A stretch of 64,000 nt of DNA. It comes from a virus. The DNA lies in the IMG/VR virus record IMGVR_UViG_3300021389_000014, positions 1-64,000 of that record. One strand, 5' to 3'. Position 1 is the stretch's first letter. The number at the start of each line of letters is the position of its first letter. The notes under the pieces are model-generated. The model was given only the letters and a program-made list of their open reading frames with translations, was not told the DNA's origin and did not search any database. This document shows positions 46,462 to 54,837 of the stretch, piece after piece. The position numbers and the translations under genes were made by a program.

Positions 46462-46752
46462 ATGGCTATAATCAAAAAAGAACGAGCATTTTCACAAATA
46501 ATGGGGGACGTTGAAGTCAACGAAGTCCCCATTATATTTGTAAAAAAGTTATCAATTTTATCCACTGAGCAAAAAGTTTATACTCTTTTAAAAAATGATC
46601 TTTCAGACTTTTCAAGTTTAGAAGATGCTATAAATTCTTTTCCTCATGAAATCCAAGATATAAACATTGAATTAGATATGAAGCTAATTGAAGATACTGT
46701 GAAATATGAACAGAATCGTTTACTTGGAGAAAACGGTAACGAAGATGATTAA
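46462..46752 (+). CDS. uncharacterised acidic small protein
   Basis: 96 residues, starting directly after the preceding stop. SQIMGDVEVNEVPIIFVKKL, then helical SSLEDAINSFPHEIQD and an acidic C-terminus NGNEDD. No domain recognised. It overlaps the DHFR start by 8 bases, suggesting coupled translation. Confidence 0.55.
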   Translation: MAIIKKERAFSQIMGDVEVNEVPIIFVKKLSILSTEQKVYTLLKNDLSDFSSLEDAINSFPHEIQDINIELDMKLIEDTVKYEQNRLLGENGNEDD

Positions 46753-47242
46753 AGCTATTTTCGCGTGTGATGATACGTGGGGCATCGGTAAAAACGGTGC
46801 CCTTCCATGGCCTCACAACCCAGAAGACTTAAAATGGTTTAAGCAATGCACAGATGGTGATGTTGTTGTTATGGGTCGTAAGACTTGGGAAAGTCTGCCC
46901 CGTAAGCCTCTTCCAAATCGTATAAACTATGTAGTTACATCAGACCATAACATTGAAAAAGGCTATTATGGAAGATTTACTAGCAAGGATGTTGGCAGAG
47001 CAATACGTTCTATAATTGAAGGTCGTATTGAGCCAATGCCAGATATTTGGATTATTGGTGGTGCGCAATTATTTGAGAGTTGCATTGATATAATTGAAGA
47101 AGTTCATTTATCTAGGATAGAAGGCGATTTTGATTGTGATGTTTTTTTACCAAAATGGAAATTAATGAGAAATTTTTACCTTGACAGTGCCAATATCCAT
47201 ACAAATAAACTCAATACCGAACATTGGAAAAAACGACAATGA
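46745..47242 (+). CDS. frd: dihydrofolate reductase
   Basis: 165 residues from the ATG at 46745, where the conserved sequence begins. IKAIFACDDTWGIGKNGALP and WPHNPEDLKWF carry the active-site region, VVMGRKTWESLP the NADPH-binding helix start, NYVVTSDHN a cofactor strand, and IWIIGGAQLFE the C-terminal GG motif. It regenerates tetrahydrofolate for the thymidylate synthase encoded 34 bases downstream, the classic T4 frd-td pairing. Confidence 0.93.
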   Translation: MIKAIFACDDTWGIGKNGALPWPHNPEDLKWFKQCTDGDVVVMGRKTWESLPRKPLPNRINYVVTSDHNIEKGYYGRFTSKDVGRAIRSIIEGRIEPMPDIWIIGGAQLFESCIDIIEEVHLSRIEGDFDCDVFLPKWKLMRNFYLDSANIHTNKLNTEHWKKRQ

Positions 47243-47276
47243 ATGATAGAATGAGAGAATTGAGCGGAGTATTAAT

Positions 47277-48155
47277 ATGAAAGAATATTTAGATTGTTTA
47301 CGCTATATTATGGATAACGGCGTGGATACTGACGACAGGACTGGCGTAGGAACTAGAAGTGTTTTTGGATACCAAATGCGATTTGATTTGTCTAACGGAT
47401 TCCCAGCAGTAACTACGAAAAAATTAGCATGGAAGCCATTGGTATCAGAATTACTGTGGTTTTTGGAAGGAAGCACCGATGAGCGTAGGTTAGCAGAAAT
47501 TCAATATGGAAAGCCAATAAATGAATTAATTGATAAAACAACAATATGGACTGCAAATGCAGATGCCCAAGGAAAATCACTCGGCTATTACAATGACGAA
47601 TATGTCAAAGAATTGGGTCCAGTTTATGGTACGCAATGGCGAAACTTCGGCAGTAGTTATGCCACATTCGAAAACAGCCGAGGTGTAGATCAAATTTCAT
47701 GGGTGATAAATGAAATTAAAACAAATCCAGATTCTCGTAGGTTAGTTGTATCTGCGTGGAGTGCAAATCAAATTCACGAAATGGCGCTTATGCCGTGCCA
47801 TTACTCATTTCAGTTTAATGTAATTAATAATAAGTTGAATTGTATATTCAACATGAGATCAACGGATTCTTTTTTGGGCTTGCCATTCAACCTCGCATCC
47901 TACTCACTGTTGACACATATGATTGCACAGGTATGTGATTTGGAAGTAGGAGATTTGGTATATTCTGGTGCAAATGTTCATATATATAAAAATCATTTTG
48001 ATGCGGTAAATGAGCAATTGTCAAGGGAGCCATTGCCACTTCCAACATTGTGGTTAAATCCGGAAATCAAAAATATAGATGATTTTACCATGGATGATAT
48101 AAAATTAGTCGGTTACGAATCCCATCCTGCTATAAAAGCACCGATGGCGGTTTAA
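47277..48155 (+). CDS. td: thymidylate synthase (ThyA type)
   Basis: 292 residues. DDRTGVGTRSVFGYQMRFDL at the N-terminus, KKLAWKPLVSELLWFLEGST, YGTQWRNFG, RRLVVSAWSANQIHEMALMP with the catalytic Cys in PCHYSFQF, then QRSxD-equivalent MRSTDSFLGLPFNLASY and NVHIYKNH. Converts dUMP to dTMP with methylene-tetrahydrofolate. Unlike T4 td, no intron interrupts it. Last plus gene of this block, overlapping a convergent minus gene by four bases. Confidence 0.96.
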   Translation: MKEYLDCLRYIMDNGVDTDDRTGVGTRSVFGYQMRFDLSNGFPAVTTKKLAWKPLVSELLWFLEGSTDERRLAEIQYGKPINELIDKTTIWTANADAQGKSLGYYNDEYVKELGPVYGTQWRNFGSSYATFENSRGVDQISWVINEIKTNPDSRRLVVSAWSANQIHEMALMPCHYSFQFNVINNKLNCIFNMRSTDSFLGLPFNLASYSLLTHMIAQVCDLEVGDLVYSGANVHIYKNHFDAVNEQLSREPLPLPTLWLNPEIKNIDDFTMDDIKLVGYESHPAIKAPMAV

Positions 48156-48796
48156 CGATAATAAAACCCCAGCCTAGTATTGGGCAAGTTACTATCACTG
48201 TTATCTTTATTTTCAATATACTGCCAATCTTTATAAGATTGGTGGTATTTTTTATTCTCCCATACGGGTATTATCTCAGTTGCATTTTCTGGAAAATCTG
48301 ATCCATGACGTAAATGAATTTCTATTATTTTATTTCCTATAAATTCTATGTTTAATTCTTTAGAATCTATTTCTTCTATAAAATCTGGTAATTTTATATT
48401 TGGTATTTGGATTTTTTTCCAACGATTAAATTGATAGAGTGGGTCGTCGTCTTCCCTAAATCCCTGACATGCAAATATAGGGGTCCATTTTTTATTTTTG
48501 TTAATAAAATCAATGCTTAAATGATTTCCGTAAAATCGTTCACACCAGAAATACCCTGCTGGTATTATAGTATCCGTGTTATTATTAAAAAATACAAAAG
48601 ATGCACCGACTCCCATACCGCCAAGATTATATATTGGTCTAACACAGTATTCTCCGGAATTTGACACATCTGTTCCGCTTGGCCCACAATCATACCCCAA
48701 TCTTAAACTTAATTCTAATTTATTGAATGTCCATCTAAGATTGGGGTATTTATTCCAAGCTTGGTAATCTTCTTTTATTTTTTCTTCGGGACGCAA
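48152..48796 (-). CDS. uncharacterised protein, ATP-grasp-like look
   Basis: 214 residues with a TTG start at 48796 inside the end of the upstream gene; no ATG precedes the conserved core. Core motifs EYCVRPIYNLGGMGVGASFV, AGYFWCERFYGNHLSIDF and NKIIEIHLRHGSDFP recall the middle of ATP-grasp enzymes (a nucleotide-binding RPxxNxGGMG loop, then a G-H...D strand), but the fold is not secured. Such proteins recur in marine T4-like phages without known role. Overlap with the gene upstream implies coupling. Confidence 0.55.
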   Translation of the reverse strand: MRPEEKIKEDYQAWNKYPNLRWTFNKLELSLRLGYDCGPSGTDVSNSGEYCVRPIYNLGGMGVGASFVFFNNNTDTIIPAGYFWCERFYGNHLSIDFINKNKKWTPIFACQGFREDDDPLYQFNRWKKIQIPNIKLPDFIEEIDSKELNIEFIGNKIIEIHLRHGSDFPENATEIIPVWENKKYHQSYKDWQYIENKDNSDSNLPNTRLGFYYR

Positions 48797-49806
48797 TTCG
48801 GAACTTCTTTTCCATTTTTCATTTTAGTGCCAACTGGTTCATACCCGTCCCAGCAAGGATTGTCTTTGGGGTTTTTCAAGCTTTTCTTCTTCTTGGCTTC
48901 ATTTACTTTTCCCCAACCAGTTTTTGCGCGAATTGCAAATTCTAGTTCATTTTCTAGTTCATAATCTTTTGAACCTTTCTTGTGTGGGCCACGTCCTTTT
49001 ACTTTGGCAAGTTCGTCTCTAAGCTGTGCAAGGCTTTTTCCAGAATGCTCACCAGTTGATTCGATCTCGCTGTCGCCTTCCCATTTTTCCCTTACTGGCA
49101 TAGCGCCTAAAGAAACCACAGGCTCTGCCGAAACTATGTCCGTTCCAGTAGGCTCCATCGGTATTTCTTGGTGTTCTCCGCGCGTCATTTGATATTCCAT
49201 ATAGTGCTTTACCGCAGATAGGTCTTCGCTTGCACGGGTTATCTTAGCCTGAACCCATGGCTCCAAATCGTCTGCGTCGTTAATCATTTGATGTAGGGCA
49301 ATTGCATATTTTGCAGTTTTATATAACTGGCTCTTCGCCATCCATCCATCGTCGTCTTCTGAATCGAGAACTCCCTCAGTTACCATAATTCTCATTCTTT
49401 TTCCAGTTTCGCTATTTTTTACAACAGCGGGTTTCCCTACGGAAATGTCAAAATCCGTTTCCCATTCGCCGTCTTGAATTTTCTTTTCAATCTCTGCTTT
49501 TGTCATTTCGCGAGATTCTTTCATATTTTTAGAAATAGCTTTTCTCTTTTTCTTCAAATATTCGTCAGTAGAATCAGTTTTTCCATCGTTATTGACATCA
49601 TCATCTTCTTTTCCAACGGGGTCTAGTTTTGATTCATTCATCGCTTTTTTTGTTGCAGTTGCATACATGACATCTTTCCATTTATCTCCATATGCATCTT
49701 TCATGCGCTTTTCGTCTTTTTTCATTCCTTTGACAATTTCTTCACGCTTTTCTTTTTGCGGGCCTGTCATCTTTTCTTCTAGCATTTTAATTCTCTTAGA
49801 TACCAT
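48775..49806 (-). CDS. lysine-rich protein with dockerin-like Ca loop
   Basis: 343 residues. The first ~110 residues are very rich in Lys/Glu/Met and include DVNNDGKTDSTDEY, a single EF-hand/dockerin-type calcium loop (~70-81). The middle is helical (YKTAKYAIALHQMINDADDL). The C-terminus has an NPCWDGYEPVGTKMKNGKEV motif then PNCVP, a Cys-bearing signature I associate with T4-like marine phage proteins of unknown role. Composition resembles scaffold or internal head proteins. Preceded by small basic genes in the same unit. Confidence 0.55.
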   Translation of the reverse strand: MVSKRIKMLEEKMTGPQKEKREEIVKGMKKDEKRMKDAYGDKWKDVMYATATKKAMNESKLDPVGKEDDDVNNDGKTDSTDEYLKKKRKAISKNMKESREMTKAEIEKKIQDGEWETDFDISVGKPAVVKNSETGKRMRIMVTEGVLDSEDDDGWMAKSQLYKTAKYAIALHQMINDADDLEPWVQAKITRASEDLSAVKHYMEYQMTRGEHQEIPMEPTGTDIVSAEPVVSLGAMPVREKWEGDSEIESTGEHSGKSLAQLRDELAKVKGRGPHKKGSKDYELENELEFAIRAKTGWGKVNEAKKKKSLKNPKDNPCWDGYEPVGTKMKNGKEVPNCVPKKK

Positions 49807-49829
49807 TATAAAAATCCTCTTTTATATAT

Positions 49830-50024
49830 TTACGATTTTTTCTTTCTCTTTTTCTTTTTAGGGTTGTCGCCAAAAAATCCAGTATCTTGATCCAATGCGT
49901 TTACCGCAGTTCCATTTGGATTTCTTCGTTGCGTTCCGCCTATGCTTCCGCTAACTGATGCTATTCCTCCGGCGCTTGTCGCGCCAGAAGAAGCAGTCTC
50001 TCTTAAAATATCATTTATTTTCAT
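49830..50024 (-). CDS. small virion-type protein with basic tail
   Basis: 64 residues from the ATG at 50024 with TGGAGT upstream; an in-frame TTG further up is less likely. A short helix MKINDILRETA is followed by a Gly/Ser/Ala linker, the segment GGTQRRNPNGTAVNALDQDT and GFFG, and a terminal NPKKKKRKKKS tail of basic residues. The tail suggests DNA or internal head binding. Overlaps the gene upstream by 14 bases. Confidence 0.5.
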   Translation of the reverse strand: MKINDILRETASSGATSAGGIASVSGSIGGTQRRNPNGTAVNALDQDTGFFGDNPKKKKRKKKS

Positions 50025-50247
50025 TTTTACTCCAGTCAATTTTTTTTGCTAATTTGGACATTGTGCGTTGATGTTTTATATCACTTCTAACCATTTTTCT
50101 TTTTTTACAAATTACTGTTCGGTATTCCTCTGGGGTTAGCGGTCCTTTTCCTTCTACCCCAGCAAATACGATGGCATCATATATTGATGTTTTTTCCATT
50201 GAACCAATAGTGTCTTCAAAGTTTGATTTTTTAACGTTTTTGTGCAT
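50011..50247 (-). CDS. uncharacterised small basic protein
   Basis: 78 residues from the ATG at 50247, preceded by the strong site AAGGAGGGCA; a start further upstream would overlap the GH19 gene. TSIYDAIVFAGVEGKGPLTP followed by EEYRTVICKKRKMVRSD and a Lys-rich helical end. No domain recognised. Lies between the GH19 protein and a second small basic protein in one minus-strand unit. Confidence 0.55.
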   Translation of the reverse strand: MHKNVKKSNFEDTIGSMEKTSIYDAIVFAGVEGKGPLTPEEYRTVICKKRKMVRSDIKHQRTMSKLAKKIDWSKNENK

Positions 50248-50273
50248 ATTACTGCCCTCCTTGATTAAAACTA

Positions 50274-53141
50274 TCATCGTTTGCCCTCTCTGCCCTTATT
50301 TTTCTTTCTACGGTCAATCATATATGGCAAACTAAACCAATGCTCAAACCATTCAGGAGTTCCCGGTTCAAGTCCTTTTTTCTTAGCCAACCTAGCAGTC
50401 TCTGTGCCAGTTATGCTTATATTTTCTTTTATATAATTTATAAAATCTTTTGATATTTTTCCATCTTTGAAAAATGTATTTTCGCCAACCAATCTACCAC
50501 GATAGGGATGTGGTTGTTCACCAGTCTTAGATGGTTTTGATTTTTTAGGCATTTTTTCTTTGCCTTTTACTTGATCTGGCTTTTTCTTTTCATTAACACG
50601 CTTTGGTCCCGTGAATGTAGTATATCTTTTTTCGCCAGTTTCAAAATTTATAAGCTTGTCTAAATCAAATCCACTGTTTGAACCAGCCATCTCCCCTGCC
50701 ACTTCTTCTGCATAAACCATCGGTTGATAAAATTTTCCATCAACTTCTATAAATTTTGCAGGACCGAAATTGTGTTTTTTTCTAAATTCTAATTGATGAT
50801 TGGGCAAGGTGCCAGTTTTGCTAGTTTTCATACTTAGGCCCAATACTTTATAAGATGCGCCATTTGATAGAGTAAATCTCATCCCTGGTCTAAAATCTCC
50901 AAATATTCCTTGTTCTTGTGCAATGGTGAACGCTTCACGTTTTAATTCTGCAATAGATTTTACATCGTCTGACATTTTTTTATGAAAGTCTTTTAGTTTT
51001 TTATCTTCTCGTTTCTTTGATAAATCAAATATTTCGCTTTCATTTATTTTTCCAGAACGTGTCATTACTTCTACATATTTGTTAAAGTATTTTTTTCTGT
51101 TTTCCAAATGTTTCATAGCTGGATTAATTTGACGCGTGACAGATTTTACGTCAGAAAAATCACTAACGTCTGGTCTTACAACATTAAGCCAAAACCATAA
51201 TGCAGTTTTTGCCGCAATTTTTGGATTTTCTACCATTTCTGGATTTTTTACTAGATCAATTCCCAAATCTTTTGAAGCTTCCGTATAATTATATTTTCCA
51301 GTTAAATGAATATAACCTCTTCCTTTATACTTGTATCCATCTCCAGGTTCGGTGTTCCCTAATGTTTTTGCTTTTTTTTCCGCGTATTCTGGGTCATATT
51401 TTTTGAAGTAACTTTTTCCTCCCAGTTCTTTTAGATGATTATACAATCCCGTTTCTTGTGCAGTCTGTGCAAGAAATGCAGCAAGTTCAATTCCTTTTAA
51501 TCCAGCGTTTTCTGCTGCATTGATTAGGTAAATTTCACTTGGCTGATCTGTTATTCTGACAACAGGTCTAGGATTTGGTCTTAGACTTTGTTTGGGAGCA
51601 GTATCAGTCGGTTCTTTCTTGGCTTCTGGTTCGTTAGAAAATCTTGAGTTCGGTCTTAAACTTGACTTTGGTGCAGAAGATTTACTATCGTCAGGAATTT
51701 GTTGTGTCTGAACTGGTTCGCTTGCATTTGCTTTGTTGATTCCGCCGTATCCTACTGCTCCCATTGCGCCAACTGTTCCCAAAGAACCCGCCACTGCCGC
51801 TGCTTTTCCTATCCTACGAAGTGCATCGCGAGGGCCTTCTTCTAGGGTACGCGCGTCTTCTATAATGGCTTTTTCAGATAATCCCATATTGAATAATTTA
51901 GTTGACGTAGTATTTTTTCTAGCTTTTTTGTTTAGTTCCGAAGGGTATCCGTCTTTGTTGACTTTATTTCCAAATTTTGCCGCTTGTGTTTTTATCTCAT
52001 TTGGACCAACATCCACTGTCGTGTTGACTCCCTTAACAACACGCCCACCGTGTTCTTTTATTGGCGATACCGTACTGCTTAGATTATTCCCAACGCCTAG
52101 TTTTCTTTTTATTTCTGCAAGCAAATCTATGAATATCTCTTTCACCTCATTTAGTCCTGCAAAAAAGTTCATAAACTTTTGCATAGTGAGAGACGCAACT
52201 GAGTTCATCATGTTTTGAAATACATCAAGTTTTTCAAATAACTCTTCTATCATTTCGCCTTTTGCAAAATTTACAAATTCGCTAAGTTTTGAATACTGAG
52301 TTATTCTTGACCAAATGAATTTAACAAATCCATACATTCCTAGCTTATAAAGCAATCCTTTCCATCCTCCTAGCTGGACTGCTTTTCGCTGACCAGTATA
52401 GAACATTTCTATTATTTGATTTATTTTTCCAATAGCTTGGTCTATTATTTTATTGTTAGTAGATGTTTGAAGTTTTGTGACCGTTCCCTTTATGGTTTTT
52501 AATTGATTTAGTGATCTTTTTCCGATTTGAATTGATGCTTTTTCTAAAATATCTGCATTGCTTATTATATCTTTTATTATTATTCCAGCATCTTTAAAGT
52601 TAGTTATTGTAGAACTAACATCAGACATCGTGTCGTCTGCCTTACTTTTTAAGAAATTTTTTATACTGTCGAGGAATCCTTCATATAATTCTATTTCTTC
52701 AAAAATATAGTCGGCTGTTATGCTTTCTGTTAGCGGAAATGTTGGAAAAATTACAGTTGCCAAAAAATTACTTTTTAAGTGATTTTTATGCTCTCTCAAG
52801 AAAGTGCTAACGATTTCTATATTTTCTCTCATATATAATCTCATAGCACGAGTTATCGCGTGTTGTATATCCTGGGCGGCTGGCTTTTCATTAAATACTT
52901 TTATTATGTTTTCTGGATTCAATTTGCTATAAAGTATCCAATTTCCACCAACTTCTCTTGTAGAAAACAATTCAAGTTTCCCGTTTTCGCTCATCTCTTG
53001 GTATTTGTCGAATAGCTCTCGTGATCTTATATTTGGTATGTATCGTGATACGGTAAACGCTGCATTTTCTGTGCTAATTTCTGGATTATCTTTTATAACT
53101 CTGTCCATATAGGTCAAGCCGATAATAAACTTATTTTCCAT
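50274..53141 (-). CDS. large virion-associated protein with GH19 lysozyme/chitinase domain
   Basis: 955 residues from the ATG at 53141 (AAAGGAATT upstream). The first ~350 residues are helical. A Gly/Ala segment (~440-470, VAGSLGTVGAMGAVGYGG) may touch membrane, then a Ser/Pro/Arg linker. Residues ~530-695 carry a GH19-type domain: ELAAFLAQTAQETGLYNHLK with the catalytic Glu, DGYKYKGRGYIHLTGKYNY and AAKTALWFWL. The C-terminal ~250 residues are Lys/Gly-rich. GH19 enzymes cleave chitin or, in phages, peptidoglycan. The size and extra regions suggest a virion or head-ejected enzyme rather than a simple endolysin. A late promoter lies 32 bases upstream. Confidence 0.75.
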   Translation of the reverse strand: MENKFIIGLTYMDRVIKDNPEISTENAAFTVSRYIPNIRSRELFDKYQEMSENGKLELFSTREVGGNWILYSKLNPENIIKVFNEKPAAQDIQHAITRAMRLYMRENIEIVSTFLREHKNHLKSNFLATVIFPTFPLTESITADYIFEEIELYEGFLDSIKNFLKSKADDTMSDVSSTITNFKDAGIIIKDIISNADILEKASIQIGKRSLNQLKTIKGTVTKLQTSTNNKIIDQAIGKINQIIEMFYTGQRKAVQLGGWKGLLYKLGMYGFVKFIWSRITQYSKLSEFVNFAKGEMIEELFEKLDVFQNMMNSVASLTMQKFMNFFAGLNEVKEIFIDLLAEIKRKLGVGNNLSSTVSPIKEHGGRVVKGVNTTVDVGPNEIKTQAAKFGNKVNKDGYPSELNKKARKNTTSTKLFNMGLSEKAIIEDARTLEEGPRDALRRIGKAAAVAGSLGTVGAMGAVGYGGINKANASEPVQTQQIPDDSKSSAPKSSLRPNSRFSNEPEAKKEPTDTAPKQSLRPNPRPVVRITDQPSEIYLINAAENAGLKGIELAAFLAQTAQETGLYNHLKELGGKSYFKKYDPEYAEKKAKTLGNTEPGDGYKYKGRGYIHLTGKYNYTEASKDLGIDLVKNPEMVENPKIAAKTALWFWLNVVRPDVSDFSDVKSVTRQINPAMKHLENRKKYFNKYVEVMTRSGKINESEIFDLSKKREDKKLKDFHKKMSDDVKSIAELKREAFTIAQEQGIFGDFRPGMRFTLSNGASYKVLGLSMKTSKTGTLPNHQLEFRKKHNFGPAKFIEVDGKFYQPMVYAEEVAGEMAGSNSGFDLDKLINFETGEKRYTTFTGPKRVNEKKKPDQVKGKEKMPKKSKPSKTGEQPHPYRGRLVGENTFFKDGKISKDFINYIKENISITGTETARLAKKKGLEPGTPEWFEHWFSLPYMIDRRKKNKGREGKR

Positions 53142-53172
53142 TATTAATTCCTTTAACAATATATATATTGAG

Positions 53173-53180
53173 TATTTATA
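53173..53180 (-). promoter_or_regulatory. late promoter (TATAAATA) for the GH19 unit
   Basis: Perfect late -10 motif on the minus strand, directly after the terminator of the preceding gene. Confidence 0.8.
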
Positions 53181-53205
53181 AAAAAACCCCCGCTAAAAGC
53201 GAGGG
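53181..53205 (-). terminator. rho-independent terminator
   Basis: ACCCTCGC / GCGGGGGT stem with a TTTTA loop and a minus-strand T run that merges into the late promoter at 53173. It ends the 53231-53659 gene. Confidence 0.9.
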
Positions 53206-53230
53206 TTAATTTGTTATTATAACAGATTAA

Positions 53231-53659
53231 TTATGGTGCAGGATCATCTGCTTCAAAATCATCTTCGTCAGTAGACGCAGATGTAATAACCATGTCGTCA
53301 CCCGCTTCTTCCATCTCTGCATAACCATCGTCGGTTGCATCCGTCCAGTTCCAAGCAATTGTGTCGCCAGTGCTTAGAGTTACACGGTGTGCGGAAATTT
53401 TAGAAACTTGAAATACGGTTCCGGCATCATCTTTGACAGAAATGCTCAGTTCTCCGTCTACAAGGTCTCCCGTTGCTTTTGGAACAAGATAGCACTCTTT
53501 GGTTACTGTCCCGTCAGTGCATACAAAACGCTTACTTCCAGTTTGCTTAACAATCCATCCATTTACGCTTCCGGCACCGCCAAAGTGAAATTGAACTTTG
53601 ATTTCATCGCCGCCTACTGTTGGTGGCCCGAAATATCTTTTATTTAATGGTCTTCCCAT
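53231..53659 (-). CDS. virion structural or decoration protein
   Basis: 142 residues, with ATG preceded by AAGGAGAATACC. Opens GRPLNKRYFGPPTVGGDEIK, then beta-rich repeats (HFGGAGSVNGWIVKQTGSKR, VQVS-type strands) and a strongly acidic tail DEDDFEADDPAP. Such small acidic beta proteins are common abundant virion components in marine T4-like phages. Local GC is higher than in the surrounding genes, as expected of a highly expressed gene, and it has its own terminator. Confidence 0.6.
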   Translation of the reverse strand: MGRPLNKRYFGPPTVGGDEIKVQFHFGGAGSVNGWIVKQTGSKRFVCTDGTVTKECYLVPKATGDLVDGELSISVKDDAGTVFQVSKISAHRVTLSTGDTIAWNWTDATDDGYAEMEEAGDDMVITSASTDEDDFEADDPAP

Positions 53660-53687
53660 TGGTATTCTCCTTTTTGTTTGTCAGTTA

Positions 53688-53701
53688 CGGGTTCTAACCC
53701 G
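53688..53701 (-). repeat. palindrome upstream of the virion gene
   Basis: CGGGTT CT AACCCG, extendable outward with one mismatch to GTAGCGGGTT/AACCCGTAAC on the minus strand. It lies in the 88-base gap between UvsE and the virion gene. No T run follows, so an operator or mRNA 5' hairpin is as likely as a terminator. Confidence 0.45.
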
Positions 53702-53747
53702 CTACGGGGAAGGAATGTATTCAAACCCCATAAAGACCCAACAAGGA

Positions 53748-54782
53748 TCAATTGACAATAGTATTTAGCGATTTTGCATAATTATATAGCTGCAAACTTG
53801 CCAAATTCTTGTTTTTTGCTTCTACCATAATATCAAAATCGTCCCAAAAAGATAGCGCCCAGTCGTTACATGCACGGCTGTGCATCATATCGCTATGTGC
53901 ACGTAGTTTAGTTTTTTTATGTCCTTCATTCAATAGTTGATTCATATCTGGCAGAATTGTACTATCTTTGATATATTCTTCCCGACTAACACTATAGTGC
54001 ATAGTCGGACGAACACCCCGCCAGCTATTCAAAATGGCCTTGATTCTTTTATCACTTGGATGAATGAATTCGCCCCCTGTTCGGATGTAATGGTGATGAA
54101 TGTCCAGAACAATTGGAATAATATCAGAAAGTTCAAGACACGAATCAATGCCCCACCCGAATTCATCGTTTTCGATTGTAATACTATTTCGTGCTTCGCT
54201 GCTTAATCTATTGTAAACTGCACGAATTCCATCTGGTCCGCGCTTGCCGCCAATATGAACATTGCACTTGAAATCTTGGAATTTTTGTCCATATCCCATC
54301 CAGCGAATCATGTCACAATGATATTCAAATTCGTGGATGCTATTTTCTACAACATTAGGATTATCGGAAGCCAAAACGGTGAACTGGCCAGGATGCATAG
54401 ACAAGCGAACATCAAGCTCACGAGCAATATCACCAATTCTGGCGAATGATTGTTCAAGCCATCTTTTTGTATCTTGGCTATCATAGAAGTAACTCCAATG
54501 CTGCTCAGTATAAAGAGGAAGAATATCTGAACTAATGCGAAGTAAACGACACTCATTTTCTAGTTTTCCTACATAATTAATAAGATTTTTTACAGATGAT
54601 ACGTTGTGCTTCACAACTTCTTCTAGTCGTTGTTCGGCAACGCGTTTTGATTGACGATTTAGCCAAGCGCGAGTAACCGAACGTGTATTGTATGGTTGTT
54701 CTACACTTTTCTTTTCTTTTGCGGACAGCATCTGGTCTTGATGCATGTATTTACATGCAAAGCCAATACGGTTTGTAGTCAT
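53748..54782 (-). CDS. uvsE: UV damage endonuclease UvsE/UVDE
   Basis: 344 residues. IGFACKYMH at the N-terminus, LLRISSDILPLYTE, RLSMHPGQFTVLAS, SIHEFEYHCDMI, NVHIGGKRGPDGI, SITIENDEFGW and VLDIHHHYI give the TIM-barrel metal-binding histidines and acids of the UVDE family. The enzyme nicks DNA 5' of UV photoproducts and other lesions. T4 instead uses the glycosylase DenV. It has an early promoter of its own and ATG preceded by AAAGGAACCC. Confidence 0.93.
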   Translation of the reverse strand: MTTNRIGFACKYMHQDQMLSAKEKKSVEQPYNTRSVTRAWLNRQSKRVAEQRLEEVVKHNVSSVKNLINYVGKLENECRLLRISSDILPLYTEQHWSYFYDSQDTKRWLEQSFARIGDIARELDVRLSMHPGQFTVLASDNPNVVENSIHEFEYHCDMIRWMGYGQKFQDFKCNVHIGGKRGPDGIRAVYNRLSSEARNSITIENDEFGWGIDSCLELSDIIPIVLDIHHHYIRTGGEFIHPSDKRIKAILNSWRGVRPTMHYSVSREEYIKDSTILPDMNQLLNEGHKKTKLRAHSDMMHSRACNDWALSFWDDFDIMVEAKNKNLASLQLYNYAKSLNTIVN

Positions 54783-54808
54783 TTGGGTTCCTTTCGAATC
54801 ATAGCCTT

Positions 54809-54837
54809 ATATTGCTACAATTCGCAAGGGAAGTCAA
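54809..54837 (-). promoter_or_regulatory. early promoter for uvsE
   Basis: Minus-strand -35 TTGACT (54837-54832) and -10 CAATAT (54814-54809), 17 bases apart. The 9-mer CGAATCATA lies just downstream at 54795-54803, in the opposite orientation to the other two copies. Confidence 0.6.

Noticed and set aside
53681-53720. tRNA T-arm-like GGGTTCTAACCC
   Set aside because: The 5-bp T stem does not pair fully, and no acceptor, D or anticodon arms are found around it.
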